Source: Tretioscincus oriximinensis (lineage: Eukaryota; Chordata; Lepidosauria; Squamata; Gymnophthalmidae). From it: a stretch of 64,000 bases of DNA. The position numbers and the translations under genes were made by a program. The notes beneath the pieces are model-generated. The model did not search any database, had not been told where the DNA came from, and saw only the letters and a program-made list of their open reading frames with translations. The DNA lies in the NCBI GenBank assembly GCA_022410635.1, contig JAJVDF010001833.1, positions 16,515-80,514 of the forward strand, given 5' to 3'. Below are positions 1 to 9,700 of the stretch, one piece after another. Numbering within the stretch: position 1 is the first letter of the stretch; each line of letters starts with the position of its first letter.

Positions 1-1036
1 TGACTAGAAGTGTGCTTACCCACCTCTTTGGTGTATGCAGTATACTTTAAATTGGAAAGTCTTTCAGGTTTATAACATTCTGAATGTTGAAGAATTTACC
101 TTCAAATCGGAGTAGGATGTTTTTAGATAATTACTGCCTGTACCTATACCCTCAAATTTCCCCAGAAGATACTTGTTTGAAAGGTGATTCCACTTAGTTG
201 TATTCTATTTGCTTTTCCATATACTTCAGCTTTCACATGGGCAAAGAGCATTTCTGTGACTAGATCGCATCCATAACTAATACCAGACCCAGCTCAGGAT
301 ATTTATGCTGATCTTAAAAGTCCAGATGAATGTGAAACTTAAAATATTTGAAATAATGTCTCTTATCTTATGGAGCTTTCTGCTAATTGAGATTTTCTTG
401 ATGACCCTAATTACTATAAGAACATAAGAACATAAGAAGAGCCATACTGGATCAGGCCACAGCCCATCAAGTCCAGCATTCTGTGTCACACAGAGGCCCA
501 CCAGATGCACCTGGGTAGCCTGAACAGAGGAAAGCAAAATATGCTCCTGTTAATGACTCCCTGCAAATGGTATTTCAAGAGTCCTGCCTGTTGCTCCATC
601 CGGGAGCCGACATCCAGACAACTATCCTAGTATCCATTTATACCCTTAATGTCCATAAACCTGTCTAGTCCTGTCTTGAAACTATCCAAGCTGTTGGCTN
701 CTACTACCTCTTCAGGAAGTAAATTCCACAGGCCGATGACCCTCTGGGTGAAAAAATACTTNCCTTTCCTATGGAGATACTTTCTCAACAGTATCACCAG
801 GCTTTTAAGTGTTCTCACTATAGAGTTAACCCAGGCAAGCCTGAGCCAAAGGCTTAGAATACACTATCAAGAATAATATCTTTGCCCTCTCCTTGCAAAG
901 CTGGATGTCCGGTGTTCTCCTCATAGTCATTTGAATGTGCTGTATAACATACAAAATAACTGTCTGAGAAGCTGTTGATTATTTTAGAATTTCCCGTCTG
1001 ATTCTTTTCTTGCTAAGTAGATTGTCCTTTTTATAG
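1..1036 (+). other. Upstream intron of the TRIM gene (partial), with a CR1 insertion
   Basis: No coding sequence was seen before the acceptor at 1036. This stretch is presumably the intron preceding exon A; its only recognisable content is the minus-strand CR1 3' fragment at 416-776. The rest is unremarkable AT-rich DNA. Confidence 0.6.
416..776 (-). mobile_element. CR1-clade LINE, 5'-truncated 3' end (copy 1)
   Basis: Read on the minus strand, this encodes the end of a reverse-transcriptase ORF (YFFTQRVIGLWNLLPEEV, then SLDSFKTGLDRFMD) followed by a short 3' UTR and a terminal octamer array (TTCTTATG)n. A 3' octamer array is typical of CR1 elements. It matches the copies at 11372, 23928 and 38347 closely. 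It inserted into the TRIM intron and is dead through truncation. Confidence 0.85.
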
Positions 1037-1788
1037 GAGGCCAACTACGCCAATTGAAGCCTTAACAGCCTTAAAAAGAGAGCAATTCAAGGATATCTAT
1101 GATGGACCCCTCCAGTATATATTTTGGAGAAGGATGCTAAAAGCCATCAATCCAGGTGAATGTATTTTCTGTCATCTGGCGAGCAGACAAAGTTCATCAA
1201 CTCGAACCCTTTACATATACTCTAATGCACTCTCTTCTCACAGCTCCAGCTTCTCTGCTGTTGGACCCAGAATCTGCCCACCCAAACCTCGTTATTTCCA
1301 AAGATCTGACTGCAGTGACTGAGTGCCAGTTGTCACAACCTGTGCCCAATACTTCTCGACGTTTTCTCCAGAGTGTGAATGTGCTGGCCAAAGAATCATT
1401 TGAGAATGGGAGACATTACTGGGAGGTCTGGGTAGGCAATAAGACCAAGTGGGACCTGGGAGTGGCAGCTGATTCTGTTGATCGAAGAGCAAAAGTCAAA
1501 CTGTGCCCAGAGAATGGCTACTGGACAATACGGCTGCGGGAAAATTCTCAGTATTGTGCTTTAGCTACACCTTGGGTGCACCTTAATCCTCAGCACATGC
1601 TTAAAAAAGTGGGTGTCCTGTTGGACTGTGCAGGAAGCAAGGTGACCTTCTACAATGCAGAAGATATGTCCCATCTATTCACCTTCCATGAGGCCAAGGC
1701 ATGCAGGTTCTACCCTTTCTTTAGCACATGCTTTAGTGATGGCAAAAAGAATGCAGAACCCATGAGGATCTGCCATCCAACCCTCTAG
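1037..1788 (+). CDS. TRIM-family E3 ubiquitin ligase, last two coding exons (linker + PRY-SPRY/B30.2), partial gene
   Basis: These are the 3' coding exons of a tripartite-motif protein. Exon A (1037-1155) follows a polypyrimidine tract ending in TATAG and encodes the linker between the coiled coil and PRY (TALKREQFKDIYDGPLQY). Exon B (1244-1788) encodes 181 residues of PRY-SPRY and stops at TAG 1786-1788. Joining the exons in phase 1 restores a continuous reading through INPAPASLLLDPE. The PRY core is LDPESAHPNLVISKD. SPRY landmarks are GRHYWEVWVG, WDLGVA, GYWTIRL, VGVLLDC and YPFFSTC, all intact. In this family the B30.2 domain binds the ubiquitination target, and the RING and B-box sit at the N-terminus. 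Those exons are absent here and should lie left of position 1. The linker plus PRY layout resembles TRIM62-type proteins most in my memory, but I cannot fix the orthologue. No frameshift is visible, so the gene looks functional. The track-like open reading that starts at 1156 is only read-through of the short intron. Confidence 0.9.
1156..1243 (+). other. 88-bp intron of the TRIM gene
   Basis: The donor is CAG|GTGAAT at 1156 and the acceptor is CTTCTCACAG ending at 1243, with a plausible branch site (CTCTAAT) about 20 bases upstream and a pyrimidine-rich run before the AG. Its length is not a multiple of three, so retention would shift the upstream exon out of frame with PRY-SPRY. It is close to the lower size limit of vertebrate introns. 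Confidence 0.85.
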
Positions 1789-2079
1789 ATAGCAATGTGA
1801 AGTCACTGCATACAGCAAAATCCAATCAGTTTCTCATATCAGCAGAAGTAGCTACCATTGCATTTTCTCATAGTCTTCAAATGATCCCCAGGACCTTTTT
1901 CCACCATAGACTGCGATTTTTATATATCCGTTGTGAGTAAGATGTTAAGGGTATAGTTACTGTTTTTATTTTTTATTTTTTAAAGTATTTGATTGATATT
2001 GGGATAAGGGAAAAGTGAAATAGTGACAACTTTAAATTATTAAAGAAAGANAGAAGGAAAAGAAAGGAATGTAAGATGA
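1789..2079 (+). other. Probable 3' UTR and downstream DNA of the TRIM gene
   Basis: AT-rich sequence follows the stop codon. No canonical AATAAA was found; a variant ATTAAA occurs near 2038. An L1 fragment begins shortly after, so the transcript probably ends before about 2080, or uses a signal I did not recognise. Confidence 0.4.
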
Positions 2080-2327
2080 ATATGAAAGTTTTTGTTAATG
2101 GGTTANATGCTTATTGGTATATATCAACGGATTAAATAATCTAAACGGTCCAAATTAGTAGCATTAGCTAAGAAATATCATGCTGGACTACTTATGTTAC
2201 AAGAAACTCATAAAAGTGTGGATTAAAGATAAAAATTGGAACAAGTGTTTTGAGTCTAGAGGAACTTCTAACTCAAGAAGAGTGGCTGTATTGATTAATT
2301 CCTCGATGAATTTTGTAGTAAATTATC
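2080..2327 (+). mobile_element. L1-type LINE, ORF2 endonuclease fragment (left part)
   Basis: With frame slips this reads INGLNN, then [17 protein letters not shown], then a block resembling [11 protein letters not shown]. These match the start of the L1 apurinic/apyrimidinic-like endonuclease, where QETH holds the catalytic glutamate. The match breaks at about 2327, where an L2 begins, and resumes after it at 3711. It is decayed and inactive. Confidence 0.7.
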
Positions 2328-3710
2328 TAGATCCTTGTCAATCCGGCTTCGGGGGGGGGGGGTTCGGCACCGAGACAGCCTTGGTCGCCCTGATGGATGA
2401 CCTACTCCAGGAGAGAGACAGGGGCACTGGGTCCCTGTTGATACTCCTGGATCTCTCAGCGGCTTTTGATACCATCGACCATGGTATCCTTCTGGAGCGT
2501 CTTCGGGGGCTGGGACTGGGAGGTACTGTCCTGCAGTGGTTCTCTTCCTACCTCCGGGGACGACNCCAGAAGATAGCAATGGGGGACTGCGTATCAACAC
2601 CCTGGGTGCTCTCGTGTGGAGTGCCTCAGGGTTCGATCCTGTCTCCCATGCTCTTTAACATCTACATGAAGCCGCTGGGTGAGGTCATCAGGCGGTTTGG
2701 AGTAGGGTGCCATCAATATGCTGATGACACCCAGCTCTATCTCNCCATGCCATCGGAATCAGGTGAGGCGGTGGCGGTGCTGGATCGCTTCCTGGAGGCG
2801 GTCAAGGGCTGGATGGGATCTAACAAACTGAGGCTGAACCCTGACAAGACGGAAGTGCTATTGGTTAAGGGATCCCGTGTCCAGAAACTTGATAGACTCC
2901 CTGTTCTTGANGGAGCAGGTTTGCTNCAGAAGGAACAGGTGTGTGATCTGGGTGTCCTTCTTGACTCGTCACTGTCACTGGAAGGTCAGGTGGCAGCGAC
3001 AGCTAGAACGGCCTTTTCCTATTTACGATTGGTCCGCCAGTTGCGGCCGTTCCTGGACAGGGGGTCTTTGGCCACGGTTCTTCATGCTCCGGTAACCTCC
3101 AGATTAGACTACTGCAATGCACTCTACGTGGGGCTTCCCTTGAAGACGGTTCGGAGGCTGGAGCTAGTGCAGAATGCAGCAGCTCGTCTGCTGTCGGGTG
3201 TGTCTGGCCGGACGTCCATCACGCCGGTCCTCAAAGAACTGCACTGGCTACCTATTCGCTACCGAGCCCAATTCAAGGTGCTTATACTGACGTATAAAGC
3301 CCTAAACGGTTTGGGTCCTGAATACTTGAGGGAACGCCTTTTCCCATATAGTCCCGCCCGGTCTCTAGTCGTCCCCTCCTGCTCTAGGATAAGGGGGCCG
3401 GGGGTGCGGGGAAGAGCTTTCTCGGTGGTGGCCCCGATACTATGGAATGGCCTCCCCCCGGAAGCACGCCTGGCGCCATCTTTACAATCTTTTCAGCGCC
3501 TGGTAAAGACCTGTCTCTTCACCCGGGCCTTTTCGGGTTAGCTCCCCCATCAGAGGACATTTTAAATTCTTGTGTTTCTTTTATGGTTTTAATGTTGTGA
3601 AGGTCATGACGACCTGAATTTTTAACTTTTGTAAGCCGCCCTGGACACCTTCGGGGGGAAGGGCGGGGTAAAAATCTTTAAAATAAATAAAATAAAATAA
3701 AATAAATAAA
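2328..3710 (+). mobile_element. L2-clade LINE, 5'-truncated, nearly intact reverse-transcriptase half
   Basis: An open reading runs from about 2328 to the stop near 3541. It carries RT landmarks in order: [66 protein letters not shown] (the catalytic YADD box), LRLNPDKTEVL, VTSRLDYCNALY and the C-terminal ILWNGLPPEARLAPSLQSF. The 3' UTR is short, contains GTAAGCCGCCCTGGAC, and ends in an (AATAA)n-type tail. The endonuclease half is missing. The run of 13 G near 2350 looks like slippage. The frame is open apart from N characters, and the 3' end is almost identical to the copy at 10506, so the family was active recently. It sits inside an L1 fragment. Confidence 0.9.
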
Positions 3711-3880
3711 TATAAGAAGGATAATGATGGAAGCTGGATTATGGTTAAGGGACGTTTAAACAATGAAAAAATAACATTAATCAACTTGTACTCTCAGAAC
3801 ACAAATCAAATGCAATTTATCGACAAAGTAATAGAGATAGAATTAAAATTTAAGTATATGAAAAAATGTGTACAATATTT
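3711..3880 (+). mobile_element. L1-type LINE, ORF2 endonuclease fragment (right part)
   Basis: The sequence resumes the interrupted L1 endonuclease: DNDGSWIMVKGRLNNEKI, then TLINLYSQNTNQMQF, the typical segment following the region seen at 2280-2327. Together the two parts show that one L1 fragment was split by the L2. The match fades at about 3880. Confidence 0.7.
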
Positions 3881-4462
3881 TTGGATTGTATTGAACATTT
3901 TTTTTCACAGTTATATTGTAAAGATGGGAATATTATGTTTGCAATAAAACATATTTTTAAAAATTAAACTTTAATTGTACAATTTTTAAAGAAAATTATA
4001 GGACCAATACTGTTTAAAAAGTAACGATAATAAAAAAGGGTCGATGTATATAATAATATAATATATACTGGTATTCAAGTCCTTGGGCAAAACCAAGACC
4101 CAGTGTGACATTTCCAGGGGCAATGTAGTAAGGCTGACGTCGATGTATATAATAAAATATACAAATTATTAAAACACAGTTTAGTATATAACCACCCTTT
4201 CATTGCTTTAATCTGGTGATTTCATATACTGTATAGAGATAACACTGTCTATTATTGAGGTACCTGAAGGACTTGTTTATTGTAGACTTTTCTTGCTCAG
4301 TCCATTTATTTCCAAAAGATGGGAATAAAACCAACTACTAAAGCAAGTTTCGTTATATACAACCATGTGTCATTTTGATTTATATTCAGACTTAAGGCTG
4401 GATAACTAAAGATAAAAGATAAGAAGCCAAAGAGAGTGATGATACTGTTCCTTCCTACTAAT
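3881..4462. other. AT-rich non-coding DNA with a short dispersed repeat
   Basis: No gene is seen. The segment 4076-4140 (CTTGGGCAAAACCAAGACCC and flanks) recurs at 5992-6058 and is annotated separately. A (TATAAT)-rich stretch spans about 4045-4160. Confidence 0.6.
4076..4140 (+). repeat. Short dispersed repeat, copy 1
   Basis: The segment contains TATTCAAGTC, CTTGGGCAAAACCAAG, CAGTGTGACATT and CCAGGGGCA in the same order as 5992-6058. The first 16-mer is nearly palindromic (CTTGG...CCAAG). The family is unknown. Confidence 0.6.
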
Positions 4463-4760
4463 AGGCACGAATAGCTCAGTCACTAAGGAATCCATCTCAT
4501 CTGGAAGACCGGGTTTCAAAGCCCTGTGTTGGATGTGGGGAGGGGTGAGCACCTTCCACTAGCCTGTAGCTCTAACCAACCCAGCTATTCGAAAGCATGA
4601 ATTGCAAGAAATTGCAACTGACTGCAAGTAGATACATGGGAACCACCATAGCCTGGTGGGGAAGATAGAATGTCAGCCTTTGGGCAAAATACTCTTGTAA
4701 GCTGCTTTCAGTCCCCTGGAGAGGTGAGAAAAGTGGGGTATAAGAACCCAGTTCTTCTAA
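4463..4760 (+). mobile_element. tRNA-derived SINE, family B (copy 1)
   Basis: The head is tRNA-like: GCACGAATAGCTCAGT carries an A-box and GGTTTCAAAGCCC a B-box for RNA polymerase III. The body and the tail (GGGGTATAAGAACCCAG) match the copies at 58428 (minus) and 63876. It is not a functional tRNA because the arms do not fold properly and no acceptor stem is present. Confidence 0.8.
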
Positions 4761-4871
4761 TATAGTTCAAAAAGCATACATGTGGCATAACATTTTTCAC
4801 CCCACTAGTGATAAAGAAAAGCTATATTTCTAAAAAAGACTGAAAAAAGAAGCGGAGCATTGCAGTAAGCA

Positions 4872-5439
4872 TAGGGTTGCCATATTCAGGCAACCCAAAA
4901 CCGGGACGGGGGTGGGGTGGGGNGCGCGCGCATGCGCACATTCGGACGCTTGTAGCAAGACAGGCAAAATCTCTGCCTGTCGCACCACAAGCGTCCGTGT
5001 GTGCACACGCGCGCACNCGTGCCTGCTCTTTTGCTGGTGGCAGGGTTTCGCCCTGCTCTCGCCACCAACCCGCCTGCAGCAGCAGAGCAAAAACGCTTGG
5101 GTTTGTGAGAACAGAGCTGCCCTCCTGTCAGAAACCCAGGTGTTTCTCCTCTGCTAGAGGCAAGTTGGCGGCGAGAGCAGGGCAAAACCCCGCCTCCAGC
5201 NAAGGAGCAGCTACTCGGCACGCTCCGAGATCCCTTCCTGGACCCCAGAAAGCGTTGCGCGCGCTGCAGCTGTCAGCTCTGATGGCTGCTTTTCCTTTAA
5301 AATCCCGCCTTTTTACATTCCCCGATGCAGCATCGGGGAATGTAAAAAGCCGGGATTTTGCCTTAAAACCCGGAGGGGACTATATTTTAGTCCCCAAAAC
5401 CGGGTTTGTCCCGGTTTACCGGGACGTATGGCAACCCTA
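4872..5439. mobile_element. 568-bp foldback hAT MITE with perfect 8-bp target-site duplication
   Basis: The ends are inverted repeats (TAGGGTTGCCATA at 4872 and its complement ending at 5439). They are flanked by AGTAAGCA on both sides (4864-4871 and 5440-5447). An 8-bp duplication and a TAGGG terminus are hallmarks of hAT transposition. The interior is almost wholly self-complementary: CGGACGCTTG pairs with CAAGCGTCCG, the block at 5031-5075 pairs with 5160-5205, and ATTCCCCGATG at 5319 pairs with CATCGGGGAAT. Coding-looking ORFs here are artefacts of GC-rich palindromes. No transposase is encoded, so it is non-autonomous. Confidence 0.9.
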
Positions 5440-5447
5440 AGTAAGCA

Positions 5448-5991
5448 GGAAGAAGAATAAGTGAATTATGAGAAAAGCNGTGATCTGTTTGAGGCGAGTA
5501 TCCTATATACAAATGAATGTGGTGGATTGCCAAGAGGAATATTTTGGAGATGGCCTTTGCTATAGACATCATGGNGTCAGTCAGTACCACTAAGTTTGGG
5601 GCATCGTGTTGTTTGCATGGTTGCTTTAATGAAGAGCTTTTTTGTCACGGGTACAGAAAATATTTGCCATTGCCAACATCTGAGGAGGGACTTGAGATCA
5701 ACTTTTGTTTCCAAGTTGCTTCCACTGCAACTAAATTACATTTCCTCTCAGAGATTTTTTACATCCCTCTTATTAACAGAAGCAAATTAGAAGTAAAGCT
5801 GTTCAGACAGAGGTGTGTACCCCTAGAGAGCCACTGACTGAACTGAATTGTGTTAATAACTGGAAGATGAAGTAACAGTAAAGGGTTTGGATGTTTGACA
5901 GATAGTTTAAAGACCTTTGGTACAGCCGGCTTGTGGCAGAAACCCTTGCTGTAATGATTTGGATAGGATGTTGCTGGAACCAACAAGTCCA
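5448..5991. other. Non-coding DNA, nothing recognised
   Basis: ORFs of up to about 106 codons occur on both strands but show no domain or splice pattern that I recognise. I see no repeat here. Confidence 0.5.
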
Positions 5992-6058
5992 ATATTCAAG
6001 TCATCACCCTTGGGCAAAACCAAGTGTCAGTGTGACATTGCCAGGGGCATTGTAGGAN
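5992..6058 (+). repeat. Short dispersed repeat, copy 2
   Basis: This is the second copy of the repeat at 4076-4140, sharing CTTGGGCAAAACCAAG, CAGTGTGACATT and CCAGGGGCATTGTA. The two copies flank the SINE and hAT MITE about 1.9 kb apart, in the same orientation. Confidence 0.6.
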
Positions 6059-7106
6059 GGATAAAGTGTTTTATTGTCAGAAACATGCTAAATTTCTACA
6101 TTCAGAAATAAAATACTTCCTTCAGTTCACTTCTGTAAAAACGCTTCTTGTTACTTACTGTGGTCAGTTTTGCAAGCTGCCTTTCCATCTCCATTGTTTC
6201 TACAGTAATGCTGAAGATGCTTCATAAATCATTTTGTCAAGCAGTACTGACTTCAAATAATTTCTTGCTATGAAAATATGAGTTGCCTTCATCTAAACTT
6301 GTCCTTTGAAAGACAGGTTCTCCTCTGACCAGCAGAGGGCCCTTCCTGATAACATTACTAACTGATAATGTTAGAGCGCAACAGTTGGCACATGCCTATT
6401 ATTTTTGGCATTTTATGCTTCCCCAGTTGCTTCCACTATGCAGTAGGCTTCATTTATCAGGCTCAGGTATGTGACAATGAAGTCTATGAAAAAATGTGTT
6501 GCAATTGCTTGTTTGTTCTTCTATAGGGATTTTATAGTCTTCAAGACAGTCGCAGGGTGATGCTTCTATAAAATGCAAAAAATCAGTAACATATAAAATG
6601 AAAATAAAACATACGCAAAATGGAGCAACAGCAAGTGCTCCATGTGAGAGTTGTTGCAGTCTTCCTTTTTTCTCCTATCTACTCTAGTTTGCAAGAGAAA
6701 AATTAAGCTTTCATAAAGTATTCTTCGTAAAAGCAAATTGGATTGTGTACATAGGTCCCAGCACTATCATTACAAAAGCAGAAAATTAATCATGCAAGAA
6801 GAGCTAGGAGTATGTCATAGTTGTGCTAAAGGAACCTCAAATAGTTGGACCCTTAGGTAATCTCAAGGCTCCTTTTTTGCCTGCGGAGCTCCTCTGTTGA
6901 CAATAAAACCAATATCTGACATTGTTATCCATTTTAGTTCCCAATTTTGCTACAATATCTTAAATGTGCAAGTTGAACAATGCACACCAGGTTTTGAATT
7001 TTATCAAATTTCAATTTGCTTTTCATTATCACTACTGCACCTGGATAGATGTGGTGGGCAGATGTCAACGAAAGCCATGCTCATTTGAATCCAGGAAATA
7101 TACCAA
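6059..7106. other. Non-coding DNA, nothing recognised
   Basis: AT-rich unique-looking sequence. I saw no exon, RNA gene or recognised repeat. Confidence 0.5.
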
Positions 7107-7215
7107 AGGGGTCTTGAGGCACACTAGAGACTAAAATAGAAAAGGTGGATAGAATGAGCTTTCACAGACAAGTGTAATACCTCAGATGCGCATTAAATGC
7201 TTCAGGTGTAGTGGG
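7107..7215 (+). repeat. Degraded fragment of a dispersed repeat (GAGGCACACTAGAGACTAA type)
   Basis: The order of CTTGAGGCACACTAGAGAC, AGCTTTCACAGAC and CTCAGATGC follows a common sauropsid repeat whose fuller form reads as 'gcaccttaagagactaac ... agctttcgtg ... cagatgc'. That comparison is from memory. Related scraps occur near 35142. Confidence 0.4.
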
Positions 7216-8918
7216 CAGGCAATCATGAGCCACTTGTGGTCATCTTCCTTCACTGCCTACAATACAGTTCAACATGAGAATAACATCTGATCAACATCCC
7301 ACCCCAACCCTTAACCCAAAAATGTCGGTGAATTTATGTCCGTTATTTTGAGAGGCTTGGTTTCTGTGTGGCATTCCGCATGTACAATGCAGTCAGCAAA
7401 GATCCCAAACAGTGTCTGAGGCCTTCCACCCTTCCTACTATAGCTGCTGTCTTTATGGAAATTACTTTATGGAAAGTAATTACCTTGCTTTAATAATTTG
7501 CACTTCTTTACTGTGTGATTATATCTTAGTTCAACAGTCCAGCTTGCATACAAAAAATGAAAACAGCCTATTGTAGGCTGACTTCATTGGAAAACGTTGA
7601 TTACTTTTTAAATGAACTGTTTCATCTTTAAAATTTCAGGGTAAGCTGAGAGGCCTGCTTTATATCATCATACGTAATCAAAGCAATAACTTCTAAAGTA
7701 AAGTTGGTCTAGCAGACATGTATAGAAACTACCATCAATTACTATTAAACTCCCTTATAAGAATTGGACATGCAGCAGGTGTCAAATACTGCTTTGAAGT
7801 CAACAATTATATTGTGCAAGTTGTATTTCTGTTCTATGTTTTAGGTTTAGCAATGCTAATCTCATAGGTGATAGAGATGTGCAAACTTATATTTGTAATG
7901 GTATGATTTTAGTGGAATCAAAGTACTAATTCCATTTCAACATAGAACTGCCAAGGCTGGTTCTAACAAACATGTTCAATTATTTTATTGCATACCAGTC
8001 CTTCTACTATTGTTTCCTGGCATACATGACTACCCAAATTATATCCACAATAGTTATATTTTATACTATTATATGCTCCACCTTCCTTTCAGCAAGACAA
8101 TAGGTCTACTTTCCTGGGTCAGACCTGTTAGGATTTCCTGAATGAAGGACATTTATCCTCCCTAGAGATTGACTATGACTCACCACAGTTGGTCACATGA
8201 CACTGGCATGAGGGCAAAGATGGCAAAGAAAGTTCAGTTTGTAATCAAGGGTGGCCTAGTAAAGGGATTATGGTTCACCATTCTGGGAAACTAAGTCCAG
8301 GAAAGACAGTCAATTAATCTGCTGAAAATTTCACATGATTGCCTGCAGTGATCCAGACCAAATCACCTAGAAAATTGAGTATAAGAAGATAAAGGAGATG
8401 TGCCTGTGGACAGAATTGAAGTAGCCATGTGATGATAAGCTCCAACTAGTTAACCTTTGGGATCATAGTTCTATCAGTTTGACTCTGTAACATCTTAGAA
8501 AGAATCAAAACAAAGATCAGCAGAATGGACTCAAAAGAATCTACCTGTTGTCTAAGCACTCTGATTTTTCACTTAAATGGTATGAATAAAATTCTCTATA
8601 TATACTTCTGTTGTCAACTTTAGGCAAATATAAATAAAAAATGTAAAACTGCAAATGTAATTTCATAAATTTGTAGACCAAGCTGCAACTCTGTGATGTC
8701 ATTTTCCATAGGGGGCAGCTCAGTGCGAGAGGAAAAAACACAACTACCCATCCACTGACACTCACACCCATGGGAATCACAATGGGGCCGCCAATAGAAC
8801 TGTGCAAAAAACCCAACGTCAGTACAGCCAGAGCATCTGCGTGGTGTCTCTGCAGTTCCTGGAGAAAAGAACACATGCTCACTCACACGTAGACACTCAC
8901 ACTTGTGTCCCCTCCAAG
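7216..8918. other. Non-coding DNA, nothing recognised
   Basis: Long AT-rich stretch without a supportable gene. ORFs at 8541-8940 on the minus strand overlap in different frames and look random. Confidence 0.5.
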
Positions 8919-9245
8919 TGCTTATTGTAAAACCTTGCACCCAGCACCTTCACTAATCTAGCAGCAGCAGCAGTAGCCCCTATGTGGAAAATGTTTTAAA
9001 AACTGCAGTAGGATCAGCAGGGAACTGTAGTCTGAACACCACACATGCAGCGAGGTGGGAAGAAAAGGCTGCCTGGTGGTCAGATTGCCCTTCCCAGTAG
9101 ATCTTGCCCACAGCAAAACACCAGTTCTGATTCCCAGCCTGTGCTGCTGCTGTAGTTTTAAGAACGTTTCCCACATTGGGGCTGCTGTTGCTACTGCTAC
9201 TATCAGGTCAGTGGAGGTGCTGAGAGCCAAGTTTGATCAGATGGG
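8919..9245. repeat. Inverted pair of an unclassified dispersed repeat (R1)
   Basis: The left arm (about 8919-9012) runs from CTTATTGTAAAACC through CCAGCACCTTCACT, AGCAGCAGCAGTAGCCCC, ATGTGGAAAATG and TTTTAAAAACTGCAG. The right arm (about 9148-9245) is its diverged reverse complement (GCTGTAGTTTTAAGAACG, CCACATTGGGGCTGC, GAGGTGCTGAG). About 135 bases separate them. Single plus-strand copies lie near 9540 and 50960. No coding capacity is evident and the family is unknown to me. Confidence 0.65.
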
Positions 9246-9254
9246 AACGCCAGG

Positions 9255-9440
9255 AGGGAGGTAAGAAGCAATGATGGACATGGAAGAAGAAAGAGAGATG
9301 GAGGAAAGAAGAGAGGAGGGGCTGGGAAAATCAGTAAGGAGAAAAGAAGAGGGAAGGAGACAGACAGAAAGAAAGAAAGGGAGAGAGTGAGAGAGAAAAA
9401 GAAAGAAAGAAAAGAGAGGATGGGAAAAAGTAGAATGATG
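9255..9440 (+). repeat. Purine-rich low-complexity tract
   Basis: Nearly all A and G, with GAAAGAAAG and GAGAGAG motifs on the plus strand. It lies between two copies of the R1 repeat. Confidence 0.85.
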
Positions 9441-9539
9441 GGCGGAGCTCCTCTGATATAAACAATAATAAACTGCCAGCTTCCTCTTTTTCTACTTCCT
9501 GGCAGAATTCCTGTTCTATGCTTTTAAGTTATGTTTCTG

Positions 9540-9700
9540 CTGCTTTTCTGTACTGTTTTTTCATGATGACAAGGGCTTATTATAAGAGCTTGGGGCCCAG
9601 CAGCTTCATTAAGTTGGCAGTAGCAGCATTCCAAATGTGAAAAAGTGGCAGGCTGTTGTTGTTGTGCCCTTTGAAGGAGGCAGGAAGAAGAACAGGGTGT
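9540..9700 (+). repeat. R1 dispersed repeat, copy 3
   Basis: TTTTTTCATGATGACAAGGG, AGCAGCTTCATTAAG, GGCAGTAGCAGCATTCC and AAATGTGAAAAAGTGG follow the same order as the left arm at 8919 and the copy at 50960. Confidence 0.6.

Noticed and set aside
1134..1322. Open frame running through the TRIM intron
   Set aside because: It reads past the donor at 1156 into the intron in the wrong frame; splicing gives the intact B30.2 domain.
4463..4535. Functional tRNA gene
   Set aside because: A- and B-boxes are present, but the cloverleaf is not, and the sequence continues into a SINE body repeated elsewhere.
4877..5440. 187-codon and overlapping ORFs on both strands
   Set aside because: They lie wholly inside the foldback hAT MITE; GC-rich palindromes lack stops on both strands.
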